Source: Planctomycetota bacterium (GTDB lineage: Bacteria > Planctomycetota > Planctomycetia > Pirellulales > Thermoguttaceae). From it: 7,158 nt of DNA. Each line of letters starts with the position of its first letter. The stretch's first letter is position 1. This document shows positions 1 through 4,872 of the stretch, piece after piece. The translations under genes and the position numbers were made by a program. The stretch covers positions 1 through 7,158 of the forward strand of contig DQVB01000567.1 in the NCBI GenBank assembly GCA_015661985.1, read 5' to 3'. Below the pieces are notes generated by a model. The model was not told where the DNA came from and made no database searches. It was given only the letters and a program-made list of their open reading frames with translations.

Positions 1-62
1 GCGGAATAGAGCTCGGCGTTCACCTGTTCGTTGAGAGCCTCTTGCACGGTCGGGCTGAGCAT
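1..62 (-). CDS. ftnA: Ferritin, N-terminal fragment cut by the window edge
   Basis: Read leftward from the ATG at 62-60, this gives 20 complete codons beginning MLSPTVQEALNEQVNAELYS. It matches the start of bacterial non-haem ferritin closely: the block NEQxNxELYS sits at the same residue numbers as in Escherichia coli FtnA, and Glu17, a ferroxidase iron ligand in that family, is present. Ferritins form 24-subunit cages that oxidise Fe(II) and store it as mineral in the cytoplasm. An AAAGGGA element lies about 7 bases upstream of the ATG, which supports this start. The rest of the gene is outside the window, so the other ferroxidase ligands cannot be checked. It is transcribed away from the FxsA-like gene. 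A related ferritin-like protein such as bacterioferritin is less likely given the exact N-terminal block. Family assignment is from memory of the E. coli sequence. Confidence 0.8.
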   Translation of the reverse strand, partial: MLSPTVQEALNEQVNAELYS

Positions 63-436
63 GGGTAAGTCCCTTTCGCTGCTGGCTTCTGGTTCGTGGC
101 TTCTGGTTCGTAACTCGGCAGGAAGTCTTATTCTCACCGCTTGGCCATCGAAGGCAAGTCCCTTCGGATCCCTGCCGGGCAGGTGTCCCCCGGGGGCTAC
201 CTGAACCGCGGGCGGGACCTCGAGGCGACGAGGCCGAATCCACACCCTCCAGCAGGGGGTTGGTGGTCTCTATCGTGGGGGGCAGGTGCAGCCAAGGCGG
301 ATTCGCCGCGGGTATACTCATGTGGGTACGGGAGGGGCGTGGTTTTCCCCATTGGTTCCCCTGGCTGCTCTCGTAGCACGGGGGACGTGTCGGGGTAGAA
401 TGGCAAGAGAAAATCGTCGACCGTCGGGAGTATGTC
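63..436. other. Divergent intergenic region, ferritin / FxsA-like gene
   Basis: No convincing gene is seen. Besides the tandem duplication, an approximate repeat links 63-78 and 152-167: both contain GGnAAGTCCCTT followed by CG, so on the minus strand the ferritin ribosome-binding region has a second, diverged copy about 90 bases upstream. For the rightward gene, two weak -10-like hexamers occur, TATACT at 313-318 and TAGAAT at 396-401, neither with a good -35 partner. A short inverted repeat CCTGC/GCAGG lies at 171-183, followed by a CCCCCGGGGG palindrome. ORFs in this stretch of up to 85 codons have no recognisable content. Confidence 0.5.
83..111. repeat. Exact 14-bp tandem duplication in the ferritin leader
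   Basis: The unit GGCTTCTGGTTCGT occurs twice head to tail at 84-97 and 98-111, with a T before both copies. It lies 22 bases upstream of the ferritin start codon, so it is probably in the 5' leader or promoter of that leftward gene. There is no coding frame here. It could be a slippage duplication or a doubled binding site. Confidence 0.8.
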
Positions 437-889
437 GTGCTGGCCTATTTGCTCCTCCTGTTCGTTCTCTTGCCCCTGGTTGAGCTGGCTCTGTTGTTGT
501 GGCTGGCTGAGCAGATGGGGTGGCTGTTTACGTTGGGCTTGGTGATTTTCACCGGCGTTCTGGGGGCGTCGTTAGCCCGCCACCAGGGCCTACGCTGCTG
601 GATGGAGGTCCAGCGGAAGCTCAACCGAGGCGAGTTGCCGGCAGACAACCTTTTGGACGGCCTGATGATCCTGCTGGCCGGTGCCGTCCTAATCACGCCC
701 GGGGTGATCACCGACGCGGCGGGGTTCGCTTTGCTGGTGCCGCCCGTGCGGCGGGCCATCCGCAAGGCTTTGGCCCGCCGGCTCAGAAGCCGGATGGTAG
801 TCACCTCGTTCACTGGCCGTTCCCCTTTCCCCCCGGACGGCGAAGACGTGATCGACGTGGACCACCGGCCCGTGGACGACCCGGAGTGA
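437..889 (+). CDS. fxsA: FxsA family inner-membrane protein
   Basis: This is a 150-residue protein of the FxsA family (UPF0716). Three hydrophobic segments are visible at about residues 3-22, 28-47 and 75-104. Family landmarks are present in order: LLPLVELALLLWL in the first segment, VIFTGVLGASLARHQG in and after the second, then GELPADNLLDGLMILLAG and LITPGVITDAAGFALLVPPVRR. The tail is hydrophilic and ends in the acidic stretch GEDVIDVDHRPVDDPE, which is also usual for the family. Length is normal. The start is a GTG preceded by GGGAG with 6 bases between; the nearby ATGs at 400 and 432 are out of frame. In E. coli, FxsA overexpression relieves exclusion of phage T7 by the F plasmid; the general cellular role is unknown. 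It appears to be a single gene, with no clear terminator after it and a long gap before nadA. Confidence 0.9.
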   Translation: MLAYLLLLFVLLPLVELALLLWLAEQMGWLFTLGLVIFTGVLGASLARHQGLRCWMEVQRKLNRGELPADNLLDGLMILLAGAVLITPGVITDAAGFALLVPPVRRAIRKALARRLRSRMVVTSFTGRSPFPPDGEDVIDVDHRPVDDPE

Positions 890-1045
890 CTGACCGCACG
901 GGGTTGGCTCCGTCGCGAGAACAAGCAACTCGGGGCCATCTGGGGATCAGCGCAATGGGGTGCCGACAACTACCTCGGTGGCACGCAGCTCCGCCATTGG
1001 GCGGGGCCGGTGGCCAGCCTGCCGCGTGTTCCGCCCCTGGGGGCG

Positions 1046-1074
1046 TGTTTTGGCCCTCTCCAGATGCCTATAAT
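1046..1074 (+). promoter_or_regulatory. Candidate promoter with consensus -10
   Basis: A perfect TATAAT lies at 1069-1074. The hexamer 17 bases upstream (1046-1051, TGTTTT) is a poor -35, and the better TTGGCC at 1050-1055 is only 13 bases away. It is the best -10 match in the gap before nadA. An ATG begins at 1079, about where RNA would start, opening a 46-codon frame with no recognisable content. Confidence 0.3.
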
Positions 1075-1216
1075 CTTTATGGTGACGGCCATTGGCCACC
1101 TGGCGGCGCACCGCCCGCACTTTTTGGTCGCCCCGGAAGCAAAGCGTTTGGGCCCTTCACGGGGCGCCGATCGACCACGAATTGTGGATCTCGGGCTCGC
1201 CTTGGGCCTGGTCGTT

Positions 1217-1276
1217 TAACGGCAAGCCGCAGGTGACTGCCACATCAGTAGCACCGACGCCTTTGGCTTGCCGTTA
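1217..1276 (+). repeat. 12-bp perfect inverted repeat with competing pairings
   Basis: TAACGGCAAGCC at 1217-1228 is the exact reverse complement of 1265-1276, enclosing 36 bases that hold a small GCAG-GTGA-CTGC hairpin at 1229-1240. The CCGTT at 1271-1275 can instead pair with AACGG at 1280-1284 (4-base loop), so the two hairpins exclude each other. The competition arises because 1219-1234 and 1280-1295 are diverged direct repeats matching at 13 of 16 bases (AACGG...GCCGCAGG). This may be a regulatory RNA structure or a protein-binding site; it is not a terminator, as no T-run follows. Confidence 0.55.
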
Positions 1277-1411
1277 GACAACGGACCGCCGCAGGCGGCC
1301 TCGTCTTCCCACCGGAGTCTTGGAAGACGCGTAGATCATTACGTTGCGGCTTTTGCGCGGGCTGCACACATGTTGGTGGGTCCCATGCCGGGTGCGGCTC
1401 AGGGCGGCCAG

Positions 1412-1457
1412 CTCGGCAAACCGTCACCATCCGCAGTGACACTCGGCAAGTGTCACC
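1412..1457 (+). promoter_or_regulatory. Repeated CTCGGCAA...GTCACC boxes and 21-bp palindrome before nadA
   Basis: GTGACACT at 1436-1443 and AGTGTCAC at 1449-1456 form a perfect 8-bp inverted repeat around CGGCA. The right half belongs to a second copy of a box, CTCGGCAA-n-GTCACC, whose first copy is at 1412-1428. The GTGAC at 1436-1440 can therefore pair either with GTCAC at 1423-1427 or with the downstream arm. The position, some 60-100 bases before the nadA start, fits an operator or an RNA switch. I cannot name the regulator. Confidence 0.45.
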
Positions 1458-1467
1458 CACTTTGCCT

Positions 1468-1490
1468 GCGGCCAACGGCCGCGTGAAGGA
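1468..1490 (+). promoter_or_regulatory. Hairpin abutting a Shine-Dalgarno-like AAGGA
   Basis: GCGGCC at 1468-1473 pairs perfectly with GGCCGC at 1477-1482 around an AAC loop, and AAGGA follows at 1486-1490. The AAGGA touches an in-frame TTG at 1491, too close for normal initiation, and is 24 bases from the ATG at 1515. Its role in nadA translation is therefore unclear. Confidence 0.35.
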
Positions 1491-1514
1491 TTGATCCCCG
1501 AACCGAGTGGACAG

Positions 1515-2660
1515 ATGAGCATTACAGTCGACGACACAACTCAGGCGACGTTTGAATTTGAGCCGTATCGGTCGCTGGACGACCGGACGCTGACCGAGCG
1601 GATCCAAGCGGTCCGGAAGCGGATGGGCCGGCGGCTCTTGATCCTGGGGCATCATTACCAGCGGGACGAAGTGATCGGGCTGGCCGACCTGCGCGGCGAT
1701 AGCTACAAGCTGAGCGCCTTGGCCGCCGAGAATGGCGACTGCCGGGCGATCGCCTTTTGCGGCGTCCATTTCATGGCCGAGACGGCCGATATCCTGGCCA
1801 ACCGGCCCCGGCGGGTGGCCGAACGGGGCGGGGAGCGGGTGACGGTGATCCTGCCGGACATGGCCGCGGGCTGTTCAATGGCTGACATGGCCGACCTGGA
1901 TCAGGTAGAAGACTGCTGGGAGCAGCTTTCCGAGGTGATCGACACCGAGGATCTGATGCCGGTCACCTACGTCAACTCGGCGGCTTCGCTAAAGGCCTTT
2001 TGCGGGCGCCGGGGCGGGATCGTGTGCACTTCGTCCAACGCCCGGTCTGTCTTGGAGTGGGCTTTCGCTCGACGGAGGCGCGTGCTGTTTTTCCCCGACC
2101 AGCACCTGGGCCGCAACACGGCCTTGGATATGGGCATCCGGCTTGACGCGATGCCGGTGTGGAATCCCCATGCCGACTGGCTGGGCGGCAACACGCCTGA
2201 GGCCATCCGCCAGAGCCGCGTGATCCTGTGGCAAGGCCATTGCAGCGTGCACCAGGTGTTCCGGCCCGAGCATGTGCAGCGGTTCCGTCAGCAGTATCCG
2301 GGGATCAAGATCCTGGTTCACCCGGAGTGCATGATGGAAGTGGTGGCCCAGGCGGATGTGAAAGGCTCGACCGCCGCGATCATCAAAGCAGTCGAACAGG
2401 CGCCGCCGGGCACCCGGTGGGCCATCGGCACGGAGCTGCATCTGGTGAACCGGCTCAAGCAGGAACACCCCGAACAGGAGATCCACTTCCTTTCACCGGT
2501 CGTCTGTATGTGCGCCACCATGTACCGCATCGACTTGGCTCATCTCTGCTGGGCCCTGGAAAACCTGGCCGCGGGTACGCCCGTGGGCGTGATCCGCGTA
2601 GACGACCAGACAGCCCACTATGCGTTGGAAGCCCTCCAGCGTATGCTGGAAGTGAAATAA
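1515..2660 (+). CDS. nadA: Quinolinate synthase NadA
   Basis: This 381-residue protein carries the full NadA signature. The enzyme is a cytoplasmic [4Fe-4S] protein that condenses iminoaspartate with dihydroxyacetone phosphate to quinolinate in de novo NAD synthesis. Visible motifs are GHHYQRDEV (45-53), GDSYKLS (61-67), FCGVHFMAETADIL (81-94), DMAAGCSMADMAD (115-127), YVNSAASLKAF (152-162), CTSSNA (171-176), FPDQHLGRNTA (193-203), HPECMMEVV (269-277), GST (284-286), GTELHLVNRL (305-314) and LSPVVCMCATMYRID (326-340). Cys120, Cys171 and one of Cys331/Cys333 should bind the cluster. Length fits the longer NadA forms. I chose the ATG at 1515, which has a weak GAGTGGA just upstream; a TTG at 1491 would add 8 residues. 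No nadB or nadC is adjacent. The structured leader suggests regulation. The strong terminator at 2927 is the first clear stop signal downstream. Confidence 0.96.
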   Translation: MSITVDDTTQATFEFEPYRSLDDRTLTERIQAVRKRMGRRLLILGHHYQRDEVIGLADLRGDSYKLSALAAENGDCRAIAFCGVHFMAETADILANRPRRVAERGGERVTVILPDMAAGCSMADMADLDQVEDCWEQLSEVIDTEDLMPVTYVNSAASLKAFCGRRGGIVCTSSNARSVLEWAFARRRRVLFFPDQHLGRNTALDMGIRLDAMPVWNPHADWLGGNTPEAIRQSRVILWQGHCSVHQVFRPEHVQRFRQQYPGIKILVHPECMMEVVAQADVKGSTAAIIKAVEQAPPGTRWAIGTELHLVNRLKQEHPEQEIHFLSPVVCMCATMYRIDLAHLCWALENLAAGTPVGVIRVDDQTAHYALEALQRMLEVK

Positions 2661-3085
2661 CCGGTCTGTGTTATCCTGGGACGGCCAAGGAGCGCAGTCG
2701 CCAAGTCTGGAAGCCACGTCAAGAAGCACCTTTGAACACGGCTGCCATGGGCAGCCATCTCTGGCTTGCGGTATCTTGTCCGTTTCGGTATCCGTTGACG
2801 GCTCGAGGCCCCGGCCCCCCACCGGCACGACGCCGGTCGAGGACTGGCAAAAGCCACGATGCGAGGCGTGAAGGGGTACCGCATTCCAAAGCGCCCGGTG
2901 AACGCCTACAGCCCTTCCTTGGCGCGAAAGCCCGGCATTTTCGAAATGCCGGGCTTTTTGTTGGTCACCTTGTTCAGTCACGGCTCCTCAGTGCCGCCGA
3001 CCGCGCAGGAACGCGGCACCGGGCGTCGGCCGATTGCGTTGCGGTCGCGCGGCCCAAAAGCCGATCATGATCCAAGGAGGTGATC
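2661..3085 (+). other. Intergenic region with possible small RNA ending at a strong terminator
   Basis: No protein gene is supported here. Seven bases after the nadA stop lies TGTTATCCT (2669-2677), which resembles an extended -10 (TG-n-TATCCT) but lacks a clear -35. Downstream come a perfect GGCTGCC/GGCAGCC hairpin with a 3-base loop (2740-2756), ACCGGC/GCCGGT with a 5-base loop (2821-2837), and the terminator at 2927-2959. This could be a small RNA of roughly 275 bases or simply a long nadA 3' UTR. Signature sequences of RNase P RNA, tmRNA, SRP RNA or a tRNA were looked for by eye and not found. The 100 bases between the terminator and the next gene show nothing except the start-site hairpin. 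Confidence 0.4.
2927..2959 (+). terminator. Strong intrinsic terminator
   Basis: AAAGCCCGGCATTT at 2927-2940 pairs over all 14 bases with 2944-2957 around the loop TCG, and the right arm runs into five T (2955-2959) followed by GTTGG. The A-rich start of the left arm gives the mirror image on the other strand, so it may work in both directions. It separates nadA, or a small RNA after it, from the EEP-like gene. Confidence 0.92.
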
Positions 3086-3088
3086 ATG
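3066..3088 (+). promoter_or_regulatory. Ribosome binding site displayed in a hairpin loop, start codon in the stem
   Basis: CATGATC (3066-3072) pairs perfectly with GATCATG (3082-3088). The 9-base loop CAAGGAGGT contains the whole core Shine-Dalgarno AAGGAGG, and the last three bases of the stem are the ATG start codon. In addition AAGGAGGTGATC (3074-3085) complements 12 bases of the usual bacterial 16S rRNA 3' end. A ribosome pairing with the loop could extend into the stem and open the start codon. A GGA-containing loop is also the kind of site CsrA binds. The regulatory role is inferred. Confidence 0.6.
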
Positions 3089-4081
3089 TCCAGGCTAGTT
3101 CCACTGACCACACTACTGTCTCTTGTAGTGGGGGGTGTCTACCTCTTCAACCGCTACGAAATCCGAGGCTTGGACCGGTTGGACCTCCAACCGCGCGGGA
3201 CAACGCCAGCCGGGTCGACTTCTGAATTTGGCCAATCTGTGGCCCCCGACAGTGGCGAACAGCCCGATGTGGCCCTGCGGCGACGGCCGTGGATTCGCAT
3301 CGCGGCCTTCCATTTCGGCCCCGTCGACCAGGCCAAGATGGCCCGGCAACATGTGATGGGCGGCATTGTGCAGATCATACGGGATTTCGACATCGTGGCT
3401 GTTCAGGACATCCGGGCCGAGAACCCTGCCCCGCTGGTGCAACTGATCGAGTTGGTCAATGCTGGCGGGCGACACTACGACTTTGCCGTCTCCAGCGACG
3501 TGGGCCGCAAGCCCCTGGGGCGTTACGGCGCGTTTCTCTACGACAAGCAGACCATCCAGATCGACCCGGCCACCGTGTGTCGGGTCAGCGATCCCACGGG
3601 CAGCTTCCGCTGGCCCCCCCTGGTGGCCGCCTTCCGAACTCGCGGGGTGCAGCCCTCGCAAGCCTTTACCTTCACGCTGATCAGCGTCCAGGTGGACCGA
3701 AGCCGGGCCGCAGCCGAAGTAGACCTGCTGGACGATGTCTATCGGGCCGTTCGCGACGATGGCCGGGGCGAGGATGACGTGATCCTGCTTGGGTACCTGG
3801 GGGCCGACACCCAACACCTCGGCCAGCTGGCAGCGCTGCCCTACAGCCGGTCGGTCGCAGGCCCTTTGCCCACGGCCACCCGTGGTACGGGCACGGTCGA
3901 CCACATCCTGCTGGACGCCATGGCCACGGTGGAGTTCACCGGCCGAGCCGGCGTGGTTGACATCATGCGACGCCTGAACCTGTCCATGCCCGAAGCCGTG
4001 GAGGTTTCCGAGCACCTGCCGGTATGGGCAGAATTCAGTATTTTCGAAGGCGGCCAATCGGGATTCAGCACTCCAGAGTAG
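3086..4081 (+). CDS. Membrane-anchored EEP-fold protein with degenerate active site (probable pseudoenzyme)
   Basis: The 331-residue protein resembles the endonuclease/exonuclease/phosphatase (DNase I-like) fold. An uncleaved or signal-type hydrophobic segment lies at residues 4-21, then a variable linker to about 68, then the domain to about 320, suggesting an outward-facing domain on the membrane. Family strands are recognisable: IRIAAF (70-75), FDIVAVQDIRAEN (101-113), YGAFLYDK (147-154), FTFTLISVQV (194-203), DDVILLGYLGAD (230-241), TVDHILLD (270-277) and SEHLPVWAEFS (308-318). Against the usual residues, Asn is His76, the metal-binding Glu is Asp108, the first catalytic His is Gln202, the Asp/Asn of GDxN are Tyr237 and Gly239, and the Asp of SDH is Glu309; only His310 remains. 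Catalysis by the normal mechanism is doubtful. The frame is intact and the ATG has an excellent ribosome binding site; a GTG at 3080 lies inside that site and is rejected. It follows the terminator at 2927 and stands alone. Confidence 0.85.
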   Translation: MSRLVPLTTLLSLVVGGVYLFNRYEIRGLDRLDLQPRGTTPAGSTSEFGQSVAPDSGEQPDVALRRRPWIRIAAFHFGPVDQAKMARQHVMGGIVQIIRDFDIVAVQDIRAENPAPLVQLIELVNAGGRHYDFAVSSDVGRKPLGRYGAFLYDKQTIQIDPATVCRVSDPTGSFRWPPLVAAFRTRGVQPSQAFTFTLISVQVDRSRAAAEVDLLDDVYRAVRDDGRGEDDVILLGYLGADTQHLGQLAALPYSRSVAGPLPTATRGTGTVDHILLDAMATVEFTGRAGVVDIMRRLNLSMPEAVEVSEHLPVWAEFSIFEGGQSGFSTPE

Positions 4082-4149
4082 ACAATAGTAGCCGATTGTG
4101 CCGCACACTGCCGGCCAATCCCGACCTCTATGGCATTCTTGTCAGCCGT

Positions 4150-4162
4150 ACTTGTTACAAGT
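4150..4162. promoter_or_regulatory. 13-bp palindrome ACTTGT-T-ACAAGT, candidate operator
   Basis: ACTTGT and ACAAGT are perfect mirror arms around one T. The site is 38 bases upstream of a good -10 hexamer and about 90 bases before the coiled-coil protein gene, a position typical for an activator or repressor site. No second copy was noticed in the window. Confidence 0.4.
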
Positions 4163-4199
4163 GTCCTTTGTTGCGCTGCCAGAACTTCGCCCGAGCGGC

Positions 4200-4205
4200 T
4201 ACAAT
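4200..4205 (+). promoter_or_regulatory. Candidate -10 element of the coiled-coil protein gene
   Basis: TACAAT at 4200-4205 matches five of six consensus positions and lies 48 bases before the ATG at 4253. The -35 region 17 bases upstream reads TGCCAG, which is weak, so an activator acting at the palindrome upstream would make sense. Confidence 0.4.
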
Positions 4206-4252
4206 GATTGAAGCCGGTGGGTAGCCGGTTCTCCGCTTGAGGAGGTAGTGCG

Positions 4253-4705
4253 ATGCGTTGGTGGGACCAGGATTGTTTCGACGAGTTCGACGTGGCCGAT
4301 CCGCTGCAGGACCAGCGGATGGTGCCGGTCGACGACGACGAGGCCGAGCGATTGGAGCAGCTTTGCTTGGCTGGCACGCCGGGGCCGCTGGTGATCGACG
4401 ACCGATCCGACGGCGACGGCGTGGTCGTGGCCACATTGCCCGATGGGCGGATGATCGTCAGTCGACACGTGGCGGTACGTAGTCAGGAGGAGAGCGAGGC
4501 TGCGATCCAGGCAGACGCCGAGCTGATCTGCCGGGCCCGTTGCATGGTCTTGCGGATGGTACGCGACCGGCGGTTGTGGCGCAAGCGCGAGCAGCATCTG
4601 CTGGAACGGATCGACCAGTTGGAGAAGCAGTTGGAGCAGGCCCGGACGGCGGTCGATCAGATGGTGACCGCCAGCCAACCACTCCGGCCCCGGCAGCCTC
4701 GGTAA
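4253..4705 (+). CDS. Hypothetical protein with C-terminal coiled coil
   Basis: This is a 150-residue protein that I cannot assign to a family. The N-terminal 30 residues are acidic and aromatic (MRWWDQDCFDEFD, then a DDDE run). Residues 46-75 read like a small beta unit, LVIDD...GVVVATLPDGRMIVSRHVAV. From about 80 it is helical, with basic RDRRLWRKREQ at 105-114 followed by a leucine-heptad coiled coil (LLERIDQLEKQLEQARTAVDQM, 116-137) and a proline/arginine-rich tail. It has no signal peptide or membrane segment, so it is probably cytoplasmic and oligomeric. The ATG is well supported by GAGGAGG at 4239-4245 with 7 bases between. A -10 candidate and a palindrome lie upstream, and it converges on the protease-TPR locus. 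Three cysteines (8, 38, 93/97 region) do not form a recognisable metal motif. Confidence 0.85.
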   Translation: MRWWDQDCFDEFDVADPLQDQRMVPVDDDEAERLEQLCLAGTPGPLVIDDRSDGDGVVVATLPDGRMIVSRHVAVRSQEESEAAIQADAELICRARCMVLRMVRDRRLWRKREQHLLERIDQLEKQLEQARTAVDQMVTASQPLRPRQPR

Positions 4706-4842
4706 AGCCCCATTTGACCGGCTCAGCGTTTCTCTGAGGCCGTTGGTTCGTGCCGCGCGGTTTCACGCCCGCCCGCGGCGCGAGCTTTCCGGCGCCCTGT
4801 CGGTGGTCCGGGTGCCACAGCCGATCGGGTCCGCTCGGGCGG

Positions 4843-4867
4843 TCCCAGCCGCCTGGGATTTGCTGTT
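4843..4867 (+). terminator. Probable intrinsic terminator of the coiled-coil gene
   Basis: TCCCAG (4843-4848) pairs with CTGGGA (4853-4858) around CCGC, followed by TTTGCTGTT. The stem is short and the T-tract interrupted. It sits 138 bases after the stop codon, just before the end of the convergent gene. An imperfect hairpin with a bulge at 4719-4742 (TCAG/CTGA core) is closer to the gene but lacks a T-tract. Confidence 0.45.
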
Positions 4868-4872
4868 GCCGC

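Larger units (their letters stand above)
890..1514 (+). other. Long non-coding region and presumed leader of nadA
   Basis: This 625-base stretch has no gene I can support. Its first 150 bases look featureless. From about 1045 on it holds a TATAAT hexamer (1069-1074) and a chain of inverted repeats on the nadA strand: GGCGG/CCGCC at 1102-1115 followed by five T at 1121-1125; a 12-bp repeat at 1217-1276; CCGCC/GGCGG at 1286-1298; CGTCTTCC/GGAAGACG (8 bp) at 1302-1329; GTGACACT/AGTGTCAC (8 bp) at 1436-1456; and GCGGCC/GGCCGC (6 bp) at 1468-1482. If transcription starts near 1080, nadA would have a structured leader of about 430 bases. I do not recognise a known riboswitch class in it. Confidence 0.5.

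Noticed and set aside
91..111. GGTTCG strings resembling tRNA T-loops (also near 4745)
   Set aside because: No acceptor or anticodon stem can be formed around them; they belong to the tandem duplication or to ordinary intergenic sequence.
898..913. Hairpin ACGGGG/CTCCGT just after the FxsA-like gene
   Set aside because: Only 6 pairs including a G-T pair, and no T-run follows, so it is not supported as a terminator.
1010..1219. 69-codon frame, or a leaderless 46-codon version from the ATG at 1079
   Set aside because: The TATAAT ten bases before 1079 made it tempting, but there is no ribosome binding site and no recognisable protein content.
520..1236. 238-codon plus-strand frame overlapping the FxsA-like gene
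   Set aside because: Its first half is the FxsA gene in the wrong frame and the remainder has low-complexity Pro/Gly/Arg content with no family features.
2228..3070. 280-codon frame overlapping nadA
   Set aside because: It is out of frame with nadA and runs through the intrinsic terminator at 2927-2959.
2859..3083. 74-codon frame starting MRGVKGYRIPKRP
   Set aside because: Its middle is translated from the terminator stem, so it cannot be a normal gene.
3080..3085. GTG start two codons upstream for the EEP-like gene
   Set aside because: The GTG begins inside the AAGGAGG sequence itself; the ATG at 3086 has the correct spacing of 5 bases.
3113..4108. 331-codon open frame on the minus strand
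   Set aside because: It is antisense to the EEP-like gene, which has a recognisable fold and a strong ribosome binding site. GC-rich third positions keep the opposite frame open.
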